64,000 nt of DNA. Source: Polychytrium aggregatum. Its lineage: Eukaryota > Chytridiomycota > Chytridiomycetes > Polychytriales. The stretch's first letter is position 1. Each line of letters opens with the position of its first letter. Location of the stretch: positions 105,673 to 169,672 of the forward strand of contig NW_026516305.1 of NCBI RefSeq assembly GCF_025602895.1. Reading direction: 5' to 3'. The notes beneath the pieces are model-generated. The model was not told the origin of the DNA and did not search any database. It saw only the letters and a list, made by a program, of their open reading frames with translations. Shown in pieces: positions 10,860-21,147 of this stretch. Made by a program: the position numbers and the translations under genes.

Positions 10860-13800
10860 TTACATCTTCTCGTAGAACAGCATGTACACGAAAGCCGCAC
10901 CGTGGCCAAAGACCTCGTCCTCAATGTCCCGCACGAGCTCGACCTTGTCGTCAGAGATGCGGAACCACCGATCCGACAGCGAGCCGTGGTGATGACCGCC
11001 GACCAAAGTTCGTGTGCGGGGCGCCGGAGGCTTTTTGGGGGCAGTCGGAGACTGCTGTTTCGCCCCGGCTTTACGATTGCGGAGCTGCTTTCCGCGCAGT
11101 CCACGGATCTCGACAGCTTCTTCTTCTTCTTCGACGCTGCTTGTGGATGTGTGTCCCGCTTCGTCACTGCTCTCGGTGAACTGGTTGGGTGATGGGGCGC
11201 TGACGCGGCGGTAGGTAACGAAATGACCCGAGTCGTGGCTTCCATAATGCAGCACAACGGCCCGCAGCTGAAACAGATTGGCGTTGCGAGCGACAGCAGG
11301 CGTCCGGGCAGGCAGCTTCTCGTGCTCCGATGCGTCCGTCTCTTCCGGTGGTGGGCCATCTGAGCTGGGCCCGTCTTCGGCTCCTGAAGCGTTTACACTT
11401 TCCAGCAGAGGTCCGTCTTCAGCGCTGTCGTGCGCATCGACTCCTTGTTCTTTGCCGTTGGGCTTGCCTATAGCGAGTCCGCCACGGCTGGTTGTTGGCG
11501 ACGATGCATCCTGTGCCCCACCCTTCAGTCCAGGGGTACCTGTCCGCATTCCCGCCGCTGCAGGATCGGCCTCGGAGCCACAGATATCCATCGTTTCGCT
11601 TTCGGTCATGTTCTCGGCAGCGGTGGTGTCGTCATCAAGGTCTGGCTCCGTAGTCAGTTCGCGACTGGTCAAGCGGCGACGATCACTGGGCTCGCTGTCA
11701 GCGTGGCCGTTGAAAACCTCGCTCCTCATGTCTGTGTCCGTATCGCTGCTGTGGGTGCTTCCGTTTGGTATCGTGTTGGGTTTCAATAGATTCATCGACG
11801 CCGTGCCGTTGACTGGATGGGCCGACGGTACACCGTTCGCTGGCGATAGCTTTGGTTCAGCCGGCGACCATGGTTGCTGTTGAGAGGTGCTATATACAGA
11901 GGCGCTCTTGAGCTTGGATGAAAAGCCGCCAAATCCGGCCTGGACAATGCGGGCGTCTTGAAGCGCACTGGAAAAGTACATCCCTGACCCGCTGGTGCCG
12001 GTGCTGAAGGGCGTCAGGTCCAGAAAGTTGGAAAACAGCACCCGGCAGTTGTTCTTGACAACAGCTCCAGTCGGCAAGAACACGGACCGCTGCATATGCA
12101 AACAAAGACTCTGTGGCGAGTTGGCGATAAGGATTTGCTTCTGGGACAACGGAGAGGCGGCCTTGACCCGCTTGATGTGGTCGGGCTGGAGTCGGAATGA
12201 GGGCGAGAACGAGGGTACGATGAGAGTTTGGAATCGGCAGTGAGAGCCGCTCCGACTCCCAGTCGAGCCACTTGCCGCAAGCTCATGGAGGCTGATCCCT
12301 TTATCCAGCAAGATCGTTCTGTATATCAGCCTTTGGGCATCCGCCTTTGGGCACCAACTTACCAGCTTGCCCTCGACGTCGCTCTTGATCAGCTTTTCGA
12401 CCAGAGCAAGGTCGCTTTGGAGCTGATGCATGTGATCGAGCTCACTTTGGAGCGTGTCCTCGAGCTCCTGTCGGTGAGCTTTGGAGGCAGACTTTTTCTG
12501 CCCGTCCTTCTTGTTTGATTTTGCGCGAATGGCTTTGAGGTTGCTTTCGGCAGAGCCAACAATCTGCTTTTGCCGTTCGAGCTCACGCCCGATCCTTGTG
12601 TAGGTGGCGATTAACGAGCACTTGTCGCAGATCCAGTCGTGCAAGGATTCGGGAGATACGTAGGCCGTGAGAAGGCTCTCGATTGAGCACTGGGGCTGGA
12701 GGAGAGTGACGTGGTTCAGCACGATAGACGGTCGATCCGATGGATGCGAATGAGCCTGTGTTTCCCTTGCCCAAGTTTGCAAAGGACATCAACACCGCCC
12801 CGCTTCAAGCTGAGAAAAGCCGTACCTTTGCTGGTACCGCGAGTGAAATGTTATCGAAGGTTGCATGGCGGATCGTTGACTGGTCACATATTCGGTCAGT
12901 AAAGGAGCAAGGCGATTGGAGAATGAACACATCCGCAGAATGGATTCGATGCGGGCGATACACCATAAACCAAGTCGGTGGTATCGCGCCGATGGCCGGG
13001 AGGGAATCGGCCATTCGTAGCGGAAAGGTTGTTGGAGAGACCGGATAAAGCCGTCAATATGGCTCGGCAGTCGTCGACGGCGTCGTCGTCGAAGAGCGAC
13101 TCTTGGCGGGTGATCGAGCTCATTAGAGTCACGATGCTCACAGAGGTCCAAGTTAAGGAAATGCAAGGAAGGACCGATGTACATACCGCATATCCGCACT
13201 GCATGCACGCAATGCGATGGGCTGTCAGCCCAGTAAGCGGATTCCGGATCTGACGCTGCTGGAGGTACTCGATGGAATGGCCGAGATAGACAAGATTCAC
13301 CGTCGACTGGCCAGGGATCCCACGCGGAGCCACGTTCGTGGCTTGCTCGGCGTCAAAGAGCGAGACTACTGAAGGAAGTCCCGGTACTTCTTCGCTCGTC
13401 AAGCTGCTGGAGAGCACTTGCAAAAACTCATGTGCATCCTGTGTCGCAAATGAAGTGCATCAGATATCCAAGCTCAAGCAGGCGCTCGCTTCGGTTTCTG
13501 GGATCCAGATGCAACAGCTGTGTGGCGTGGGAGACGCAGCGACAGCACGACGGGTGAACCAGGAAGGAGTCGCACGGCTGCTCATACTTGCTGATCGTAA
13601 CACATGAGTCGCCTATTCCCGCTCTTGGTCGTGAGGGCATTCATGATGTTGCTTGGACGGAGGACTCGCTTATTCGGCAGCATCTCATTGAGGGCTAATG
13701 TGAAAATGCCGCTCGTCAAGGCTCTGCTTGTATCCCAGACAGAGAGCATGGATGTCGCTCCATGTTGGAGCAGATGCACAGGAGCAGATGCACTGGAGCA

Positions 13801-14750
13801 GATGACTCGTCGTCTGCGTGAAAATCCAGCATTGCGCATGCGGAATGCTCTGCCGCACACACGCACCTCTGCAAAGTTCCAGTAGCGCTTCGGTGACGAT
13901 GAGGGGCGGTTTGTCGCCGGAATCGAGAGGAGGGACCAGATCCGAGTGATAGACGTCTGTCCGCAGTTTGATATAGATCATGATGCTTGGTAGCGATGAG
14001 AGAGCCTGTGGCGTTTTCCCGAGCGCCGAGTTAATTCGGAGCGACTCGGCATTGAGCACGCCGGAGAGGGGATACCAAAGTGGATGTGCCAGCAGCGGAG
14101 GCCAGCGAATATAGGGGCCTGTTGGATGTCATCGGCCCTGCAAGCGAGGCACAGCCGACGACAGCGATGGGGACACCAGAAGCCGCACCGCGATCGAGCA
14201 ACAGACGAGAGAAAGCGCCTGCCCTGCCCTGCGTATCGAATCGCCCATACCTGGAGCACCGAGTTCATGAAGCAGGTATTGCCCAAGTTGTAGAGCCCAG
14301 CGGGGAAGGCCGCCTCTGCGCAATCACGGTTATGCGAAAATGGCGTCAGCCGGGTCATGTCGAGTCGCAGGAGATGATGCCGGACCGCTGACTTCTGCAC
14401 AAAGGGTGTGGTTTTCGAGCCACGGCGAAAGGTATGCCTTGCCGAGGACGGCCTTCGACGTGGAAGGGCCAGGCTGGCTGCCGATGATACTGGGAGCAGA
14501 CATCCAGATCCCACCGATACCCATCCATGAGCTTGAGGACCGACCCACCTTTTAGAGCGCCTTTGCTCCTCTTGCCCCGCTTGCCGACACGAGAGCCGGA
14601 CCGCTTATATGTCGATGGTAAGGTGATGTACCAGAGCGAGACACCGGCGAGGACGATAGCCAGGCCGGCCCCGAGCTGGAACGGAAGCAGGTTTTGGGTC
14701 GCGACCACCGAATTGGATGTGGGCCCGGTATCCCACAGGGCGTTCATCAT
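10860..14750 (-). CDS. UBP1: Membrane-anchored ubiquitin-specific protease, UBP1/USP30 type
   Basis: Exons complement: 14521..14750, about 14251..14437, a tentative 16-base exon 14203..14218, 13867..14118, 13588..13694, 13187..13438, 12826..12879, 12363..12755, 10860..12185; about 938 aa. The enzyme removes ubiquitin from proteins. A single membrane helix near residues 20-42 (LLPFQLGAGLAIVLAGVSLW) is followed by basic residues, as in Ubp1 and USP30, suggesting an ER or mitochondrial outer-membrane anchor. The Cys box is GLYNLGNTCFMNS (catalytic Cys); QQDAHEF is the next conserved box; CMQCGY and WICDKC supply zinc-ligand CxxC pairs; the His box is HYGSHDSGHFVTYRR. About 75 residues of predicted coiled coil sit inside the catalytic domain after WICDKC, and a long acidic insert separates LDLTPF from the His box. 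The acceptor of exon 2 and the 16-base exon are uncertain. Confidence 0.85.
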
Positions 14751-15301
14751 GGCGATGGGGGCGGAGGCAAGCGTGCCGCGGAAAGTCGAGCGAGGAGCCA
14801 GGATGAAGATCGATGCCCAGGAGCGAATCGGCCGGAGAAGAGCCGACGCCGACAACAAATCAAAGGACTGGATGCCGCCGAGGTGACGGAATCGAGACGA
14901 CGGACGGCTTGGTCGAGAGGAGACAAGCGGGAGAAGCAGAGTGGGCCGCTGGGAGATGGGCGCCGGCAGCAGTCGTTGGACAGGACAGGATGGCTGCACC
15001 CTGAGGACGCTGGGATGGACAGGAGCCAAGGGAGGAAGACGTGGGGCGACGGGACAGGGCACCACGGGGCTGGAGAAAAAAAGCCTGGTGCAACCCGCCA
15101 TCACATGCGGACAGGAGGACGGACTCGTTGGTGGGCCAGATATACACAGATATACACAGATATGCACCAGATATGCACCGGTATGCGATCCGGTCGAGTA
15201 CTATGCTGCTATTCAGTCGTCGGCGTGATTTATATTGGGTGCAGTAACCCCCCCGGCGACTCGAGCGACAGCACCAGCAACAGATCAAAGCCATGGCTAA
15301 T
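14751..15301. other. UBP1 upstream region / SFM1 3' flank
   Basis: No gene seen. Around 15137-15180 there are short direct repeats of ATACACAG and ATATGCACC. Confidence 0.55.
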
Positions 15302-16575
15302 CTACAGCATCGTGGTGATGTCGATATCGTTGCCCTTTCGCAGGAGCTTCTTGAACCCGGGCGGCATGATCATCTTGCCCTCGCTATTGAGCAGATACCG
15401 GAACGGCATCTGGACAGTTTCGCGCTTCGAGAGCACAATCTCGGGATGGTCGATGAACTTGAGCTCGTCCAGCGGGATGCCCTTCTCGAGAACATGCTGG
15501 GAGGTCATCACGGCCGTATCGGTGGTCATCTGGACCGGGCCCAAATGGCGTCCCTTGAAGCCCATGACTCGCAGCTCCTGCAGCGACACGGGAGGAGCAA
15601 GCTGTTAGAAGCCCAGAGGCCGAAACGCCATCGGTTGATTGCCCGCCCCCCTCCTCAGCTCCGAAGCTGGAGCCATCAGCATTACAGAGTACTTGCCTTG
15701 GTACGATCGCGCGGGGGATCGTCGCCCTGTGGTAAAATACACGATGATAAGTTCAGAAAATCGGCGACATCATGCCGACGCAAGGAAACCTCGCCACAAC
15801 GACGGCATCCACAGCATTATCATTTGTTTCCCGAATGGCGGCACTGACAAGAAATGGGACCGGAAAAGCCAACAACGACAACAACGACAACAACGACAAC
15901 AACGACGACAACAACAACGACAACGACGACCACGACAACAACAACGAATACGGACCAAAATACCGCCAAAGAGCAAGAACTTGCAGTTTTCGGCGTCCGA
16001 CGGGCTCAGAGGCTCCTTCGCAGCCGGATCAAGCAGGATGCAGTTGTCGATGGTGACACCCTCGATTTCCAGAACAGATTTGCCGGTCGCAACGACGCCC
16101 TCGAGCTTGGTCGGCAGATTATCGAGCACACTCTGGTGCATGTTCGACAAGATCAGGTTGCCTGGCGAGATGCACGGATGTCGACAGGAGGAGGTCAGCG
16201 AGGTCGGATCCTGGTGAGCTGTTGGGTAGATATCCCCCCCCCGGCTACACGGCAAATCGATATATATACCTTCGCCGACATAGCTGAGCATATGGCTGTA
16301 TTCGAGCTGTGCAGGGAGTCGCCCCAGCATTAGATCCGTTCCAAGGTGATACCCAGTCAGCGTCGCGGATGTCCATGCAGTGTAGCTTGCGGCCAAAGGC
16401 GATGCAAAAAGAGCAGATGCGATGTGGCAGCGAGGCGAGCAGACAATCGAGGCTGGCTCAGAGGCAGACCAGGCATCGACGAAAGCCGTCTGATCCGGCG
16501 GACGGGTTGTCGAAAGAGCCTTACCTCGCACCACTCCTCGAGACCCTCCTCGAAATGCTCGATGATGTACTTCAT
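15302..16575 (-). CDS. SFM1: SFM1, SPOUT-family arginine methyltransferase
   Basis: Exons complement: 16525..16575, 16270..16306, 15956..16161, 15697..15726, 15302..15577; 199 aa, close to the yeast length. In yeast Sfm1 methylates an arginine of ribosomal protein uS3 (Rps3). Matches to the family run end to end: MKYIIEHFEEGLEEW at the N-terminus, EYSHMLSYVG, LLDPAAKEPLSPSDA, FLLFGGIL, GDDPPRDRTK, then MTTDTAV and MPFRYLLNSEGK. The 30-base exon encoding GDDPPRDRTK is followed by a GC donor (AAG|GCAAGT) rather than GT. The intron before it begins GTCCGT and is largely filled by a CAACGA-type repeat. Every junction keeps phase. Confidence 0.93.
15868..15950. repeat. CAA/CGA trinucleotide repeat inside an SFM1 intron
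   Basis: About 80 bases of CAACAACGA and CAACGAC units on the plus strand, ending directly at the splice donor of SFM1 exon 3. Confidence 0.9.
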
Positions 16576-16782
16576 GCTGAGGACTCCAGATGCAGGATCA
16601 GGGTCAGGCGCATCGAGCGGAGACAGAAAACAACAGGAAAAAAAAGCGCACACGTGTTTTGAGCTCACCACACAACAAAGCCAGGGTTGGAATCCCGTAT
16701 GGGAATGGACGACGTATGGGAATGAATGCTGTATGAGAGTGCTCATGGAGTGACGTATGGGTTGGAGTGCAATACAGGGATC

Positions 16783-17562
16783 TCATAGTTTCCTGTCGTC
16801 CGGAAGCTGTCGGATCTTGGAGCCGACGCAGTGCAGCAACAGATCAACGTCCGCCGGCCGGCTCAGGCGGTGATCCCCTCCCTTGACGATGTTGACGTTG
16901 ATGAAGGATGGATGCTGGAGGTCCAGCAGGGCGAGGGCCTCGGACACCGGCACCACCGAATCTGCGGTGCCGTGGAGGGCCTCGAGCGTGCAGAAGACGG
17001 GGGCGTCGGTACTGATGTGATTGTCGGGATTGTTGCTGTCCAAAAGAGCGCTGCTGAGCCGATAGAACCCGCCTGGAGTATACGGCGAGGGCAAGTGGAA
17101 GCAGTGGCCCGAGGGTGTCTCGGTGCAGGACAGATGTTGAGCCGCCCATCGTCGGGCTGGATTGACGGCACCACCGACGCCGACAATGGCCTCGATCCGA
17201 CCAGGGCGACAGCAGGCGGTGAGCAGGGAAAGATGCAAGCCCATTGATGCGCCGACCATGACGACACGAGAATCCTTTGCGACGACGCTGTCAAGGACAT
17301 GGAGGCAGTCGCGCTTCCAATCCGACACGGTGGCGGTCTCGAGCGATCCAGCCGATCGACCATGACCAGAGAGATCCAGGGCAACGAACTGGGTCGACGG
17401 CAACCTCCTGCAGAGTTGGGCAAGCTTCTGGGCTTTGACGGAGTGTTCGAAGGACGATCCCAGACCAAGAACGAGCAGCACGGTTGACTGTTGGATAGAC
17501 CGAGATGACTGCACCGGCGGAGAAGACCAGCAGGAGATGCGATTATGGAGGAGGAAGCGCAT
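16783..17562 (-). CDS. Alpha/beta hydrolase, ABHD10-like
   Basis: Single exon, 259 aa from the Met at 17562. Serine hydrolase fold: LVLGLGSS at the first strand, then KAQKLAQLCRR, LDLSGHGRSAG, and the nucleophile elbow GASMG with catalytic Ser near residue 115. The acid is the Asp of HGTADSVVP and the base the His of KGGDHRLSRPAD, a His motif typical of ABHD10 and its bacterial relatives. ABHD10 is a mitochondrial thioesterase; substrate here is unknown. The frame stays open upstream to 17727, so an N-terminal extension (possible targeting sequence) cannot be excluded; I prefer MRFLLHNR because it fits the family start. Confidence 0.8.
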   Translation of the reverse strand: MRFLLHNRISCWSSPPVQSSRSIQQSTVLLVLGLGSSFEHSVKAQKLAQLCRRLPSTQFVALDLSGHGRSAGSLETATVSDWKRDCLHVLDSVVAKDSRVVMVGASMGLHLSLLTACCRPGRIEAIVGVGGAVNPARRWAAQHLSCTETPSGHCFHLPSPYTPGGFYRLSSALLDSNNPDNHISTDAPVFCTLEALHGTADSVVPVSEALALLDLQHPSFINVNIVKGGDHRLSRPADVDLLLHCVGSKIRQLPDDRKL

Positions 17563-18356
17563 GGTCGCTGGGGGGACGGCGATGAGAAGAACTGAGACCG
17601 GGGCTGTGTCGAATGCAGACCAAGGGCTTGGTGGAGATTGTTGGCGATGATGGGCGGGAGCGGGTCGATGGGAGCGAACGGACAAAAACCAAGACGACCG
17701 AGAACGGACAACCCATCCAAGATGCACGCCACGCAGTCTTGCGACGGCACTGCGACGGTCTCACGGACGCCGATGCTGGAAGCTGATCATGGAATACCCG
17801 GTGCACGCACGTCCGCCATCGCATAGGACATGGATGCCTCAATGGTCAATCGCCAATCTCACAGTCTCACAGGGTCGCCATGCATGAAAGGTACAAGGGG
17901 GAGAGTGGTTCTCACCCCGATTCAAATTCTGTTATGAGAAAGGAAAGAGGACAAGAATTACAGGCCCGAGCAGGCAAGTCATCGCTGATTCTACATCAGG
18001 GAGGATGGCAAACCGAGTACACGGAACGAAGGGGAGTCACAAGAGCAAGAGCCGGTCTATTGTCGACGAGATGATATACACGATCTACGGTTCCGGGTAA
18101 GGAAGGGGGGGGGAAGCGGAGTCTCTCATCGACAGCTCAATTGATATCTAAGACTCAGGTGGTTGGAGGGGGGGGGCAGTTGGTACGAGAGATGGAGGGG
18201 AGGAGGCGAGGGCGATCAATCGATCAATCAAAAACAAGGGAGGTAGCGGCTCGAGGCATGCCAGCACTAAGGAAGAATAAGAAACACATGGGCATGTATC
18301 TTGGGCCAGGATCCGATCCGTTCGCAGACGGGAGGAGGTAAAGCCATGCGCCTCGT
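17563..18356. other. Intergenic, no gene seen
   Basis: Upstream of the hydrolase and downstream of the GPI-type gene. Purine-rich on the plus strand between about 17890 and 18240, with runs of G; no supported reading frame. Confidence 0.5.
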
Positions 18357-19323
18357 TTAGAGGGCAAAAACGGCGCCAGCAACAGCGACGATGACACCAG
18401 CAAACAGAGAGGCGGAGAGGGTGGCGGCAGCGCTCTTGTTGGAGTTGCCGTTGGTGGGGTTGGAGCCCTGGTTGGGGATGGACGAGCTCGATCCAGTGGC
18501 GACACCGATGCCGTAGGTAGCGTTGAAGACGGCGAGGATGGTGGCGGGGGCCTGTGATGTTTGAAGCATTCGCAAGTGCCGCCGAAACATGCGTCGGCGC
18601 CGAGTCGATGCCGATACCGATGCCGATGCAAGTGTTGGGTGGAAGATTGCAGCGCCAATGGACAACAGACAACAGACAACGAGCAGTTGCGGCAGAGAGT
18701 TGGTGGTTGGTCGATGTGTATGGCCGACATTTGAGGGTTTGGGAGTAAAGCGACAAATGAATTAGCAACCAAGACAGGGTCCGGCGGCACGACCAAGGGA
18801 CCTTGAGGCTGGCATAGCGACATACCTTGGCAGCGTTGGTGCCACAGTCAATCTCGAGGTTGGTGATCAGCTTGGTGGAGGGAGAGTTGGAGTCGGAGGG
18901 CGAGGTCTGGAGGCACTGGATGCACTTGGTGGGGACAACATCACCCATGCTCAGGAAGGGGCAGATGCACTGGGCAAGCTTGGTGGCGGCGGCGGTCCAC
19001 TGTTGAGGTTCGACAACGTGGTCCAGGTTCATGGTGGTAGTGGTGATGATGATGGTGGTGGTGGTGGTGCGTTAGCAGTGGAAGAAAGAGCCATCTGGTC
19101 CCACCAGCGTCGAATTACAGCAAACAGCGGCTGCCAAGTCAACGACAGCAAAACGCACATCATCAGGGGTCTGCGGGGTGGAGCTCTGCTTGCAGGTCAG
19201 GATGTTGTTGAGCACCGGCTGGCAAGCGGAAGCGCAGGTGGTGGGCAGGACGGGCTGCTGGGCCTGGGCGAAGACCGCGACGGCAGCGAAGAGGAGGGCC
19301 AGGCAGAGACGGAGGGCGTTCAT
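18357..19323 (-). CDS. Secreted, Cys-rich, probably GPI-anchored protein
   Basis: Exons complement: 19159..19323, 18826..18999, 18357..18551, all breaking between codons; 177 aa. A signal peptide is clear (MNALRLCLALLFAAVAVFAQAQ). The mature part has eight cysteines in residues 31-110 (TTCASAC, ILTC, CIC, TKCIQC, DC). The C-terminus is a Ser/Asn/Gly linker (SNKSAAAT) followed by a hydrophobic tail (SLFAGVIVAVAGAVFAL) with nothing after it, the layout of a GPI-attachment signal. Eight cysteines recall CFEM domains, but I do not see CFEM spacing. Likely a wall or surface protein; no specific function can be given. Confidence 0.75.
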
Positions 19324-21147
19324 GGCGGATCGAGGGCGAGAGGGCTGGATGGAAGGCGGGCGAGTGTCAGAGGGCGCTTATATCCAGCGGCGAGCACAGG
19401 CGATGAAGAGGACAAACGGACCAGCGACTCGAGGCAGACAGGACGGGGCGATGGAACGATGGCGGCAAAGGAGAAATGCAGTCGGACGAGGGAAGAAGCG
19501 AGAGGGGGAGGGACCGAGAGCCGCCGGCGAGAGCTCGCTGCAGCAGTATCTGCTACTGAGGGTGTGTCCAGCGAGCAAGCAGCGAGAGACATGGTGGCTC
19601 GTGGGCACGCCCTGGGTCGTCAGTGCCGGCAAGAAGGAGCCGGGAATGGAGGCGCCGTCGCGAGGCACTCGCGGCCAGGAGCGCGTCCCAGGACAAGGGT
19701 GCGGCTGCGCGAGTGGGCCCAAACATAGCGCAGCATGCTTGTCTGGAGAGCCAAATCGGGGCTGTCGTTGTTGGCGCTTCGGGTGAGCACAGCCGCTGCA
19801 GAGCTTCAGTCGACACACACAATGGGGCTGCTGCAGCCGCGCAGCATTGGCTTTGCAGTCACTGACTCTATCGACAGACTCTGTGGACCAGCAGAGAGCA
19901 CACGCGCGCCGACACCGGCACAGCCCGACGCCGCCCTTGCCTCTGCACACACAGAGTGAGTCAGGCCCGCGGCGCAGCAGCCAAAACAGGCTGTGCGCGT
20001 GCGATTTGCGGGCGACACCGGTCGCACGTTGCCGCGTCGGCGGCGAGCGTGTTGCTCGCACCGGCACAGGGCTGTGCTGCGATGCACCAATCGGCGCACG
20101 GCCAGGACCACGCGATGGCCGACCAGCCGCAATTATCGCGCGCCTTCTCACGTGCAGCCATCCCAGCCTGGCTCGAGTGGCCTGGCTCGAGTGGCTGGAT
20201 CCAGTCCAGCCAGGGCGAGAGCGAGAGGGAGAGAGAAGGAGCGAGACGCCCCTCGCGACGGGCACTCTGTTTCCGTTTCCGTTTCTGAGCAGCACACGAT
20301 TCCACGGAGACGGCGAGCATGGACATGGACATGGACATGGATGATTTCTTGCTTCGACCAGGAGCCGAGGCCTGGCCAAGATGAGCAGACCTGCCCCGCG
20401 GTCTGCAGGGCGGCAGTCCGCCAGGCTTTATTTTCGTCGGGTTGGTTCAAGAGCACGACAGCCAACAGTCGGATCCGGGCCAGATCCACTGGCTCGGCCA
20501 CCCGCGTCTCTGTGCCATGCATCGCACGCTCATCAAGCAAATGTGCCATTCACATCAGCTTCTGCGACGATTCGTGCCCGAGACATGCTGCAAGAAAAAA
20601 AAAAGTGCCCGAAAAAAATACGGAAAAAAACGGGCCAGGGACAACCAAAAGAGAGCATACGAGAAGAGGAAAAATGAGTGGGAGAGAAAGAGAGCATGCG
20701 AAACTAAGGGGAGTTATGCTACATAAAACGGTGGTCAAGTCAAAGCGGCAAGGGGAACGGAAACGAGCGAGGCAATTACTAACACAACCTGAATAAGGTC
20801 AACTACAGAGCAGCAACGAACGGATCGAGCGGAAAGGTGGATTACGGAGCGGATAGAGGGCATGCACAGGGGGGCGGCGGCTTGGTACTTGGCATCCAGC
20901 GCGGAGTAACGGAGGGGACCCGAGGGCGCCTCCCTCCGATGGGGCTTGTTCAAAAAAAGAAAGAATAATGCCTGCCACTGCGTGATCGAAGCATCGTGGC
21001 GGCTACGCTGGTCGGGGTTGGGATGCCACATCAACCGCTGGACCCAGGTCCCTCGCGAGGGAAAGATGTAGAGGAGTACTCGGACGAGCAGAGCCTGTGT
21101 CGCTTGTGGAGCTTGTGGAGGCGTCGTCGGGCAGAAGAAGCACCGGC
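19324..21147. other. 1.8 kb without a supported gene
   Basis: Long overlapping ORFs on both strands lack family resemblance and look like GC-rich shadow frames. At 20317-20342 there is a (CATGGA)n hexamer repeat, and from about 20590 to 20770 a purine-rich, poly(A)-containing stretch, probably 3' flank of the bromodomain gene. Confidence 0.5.
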
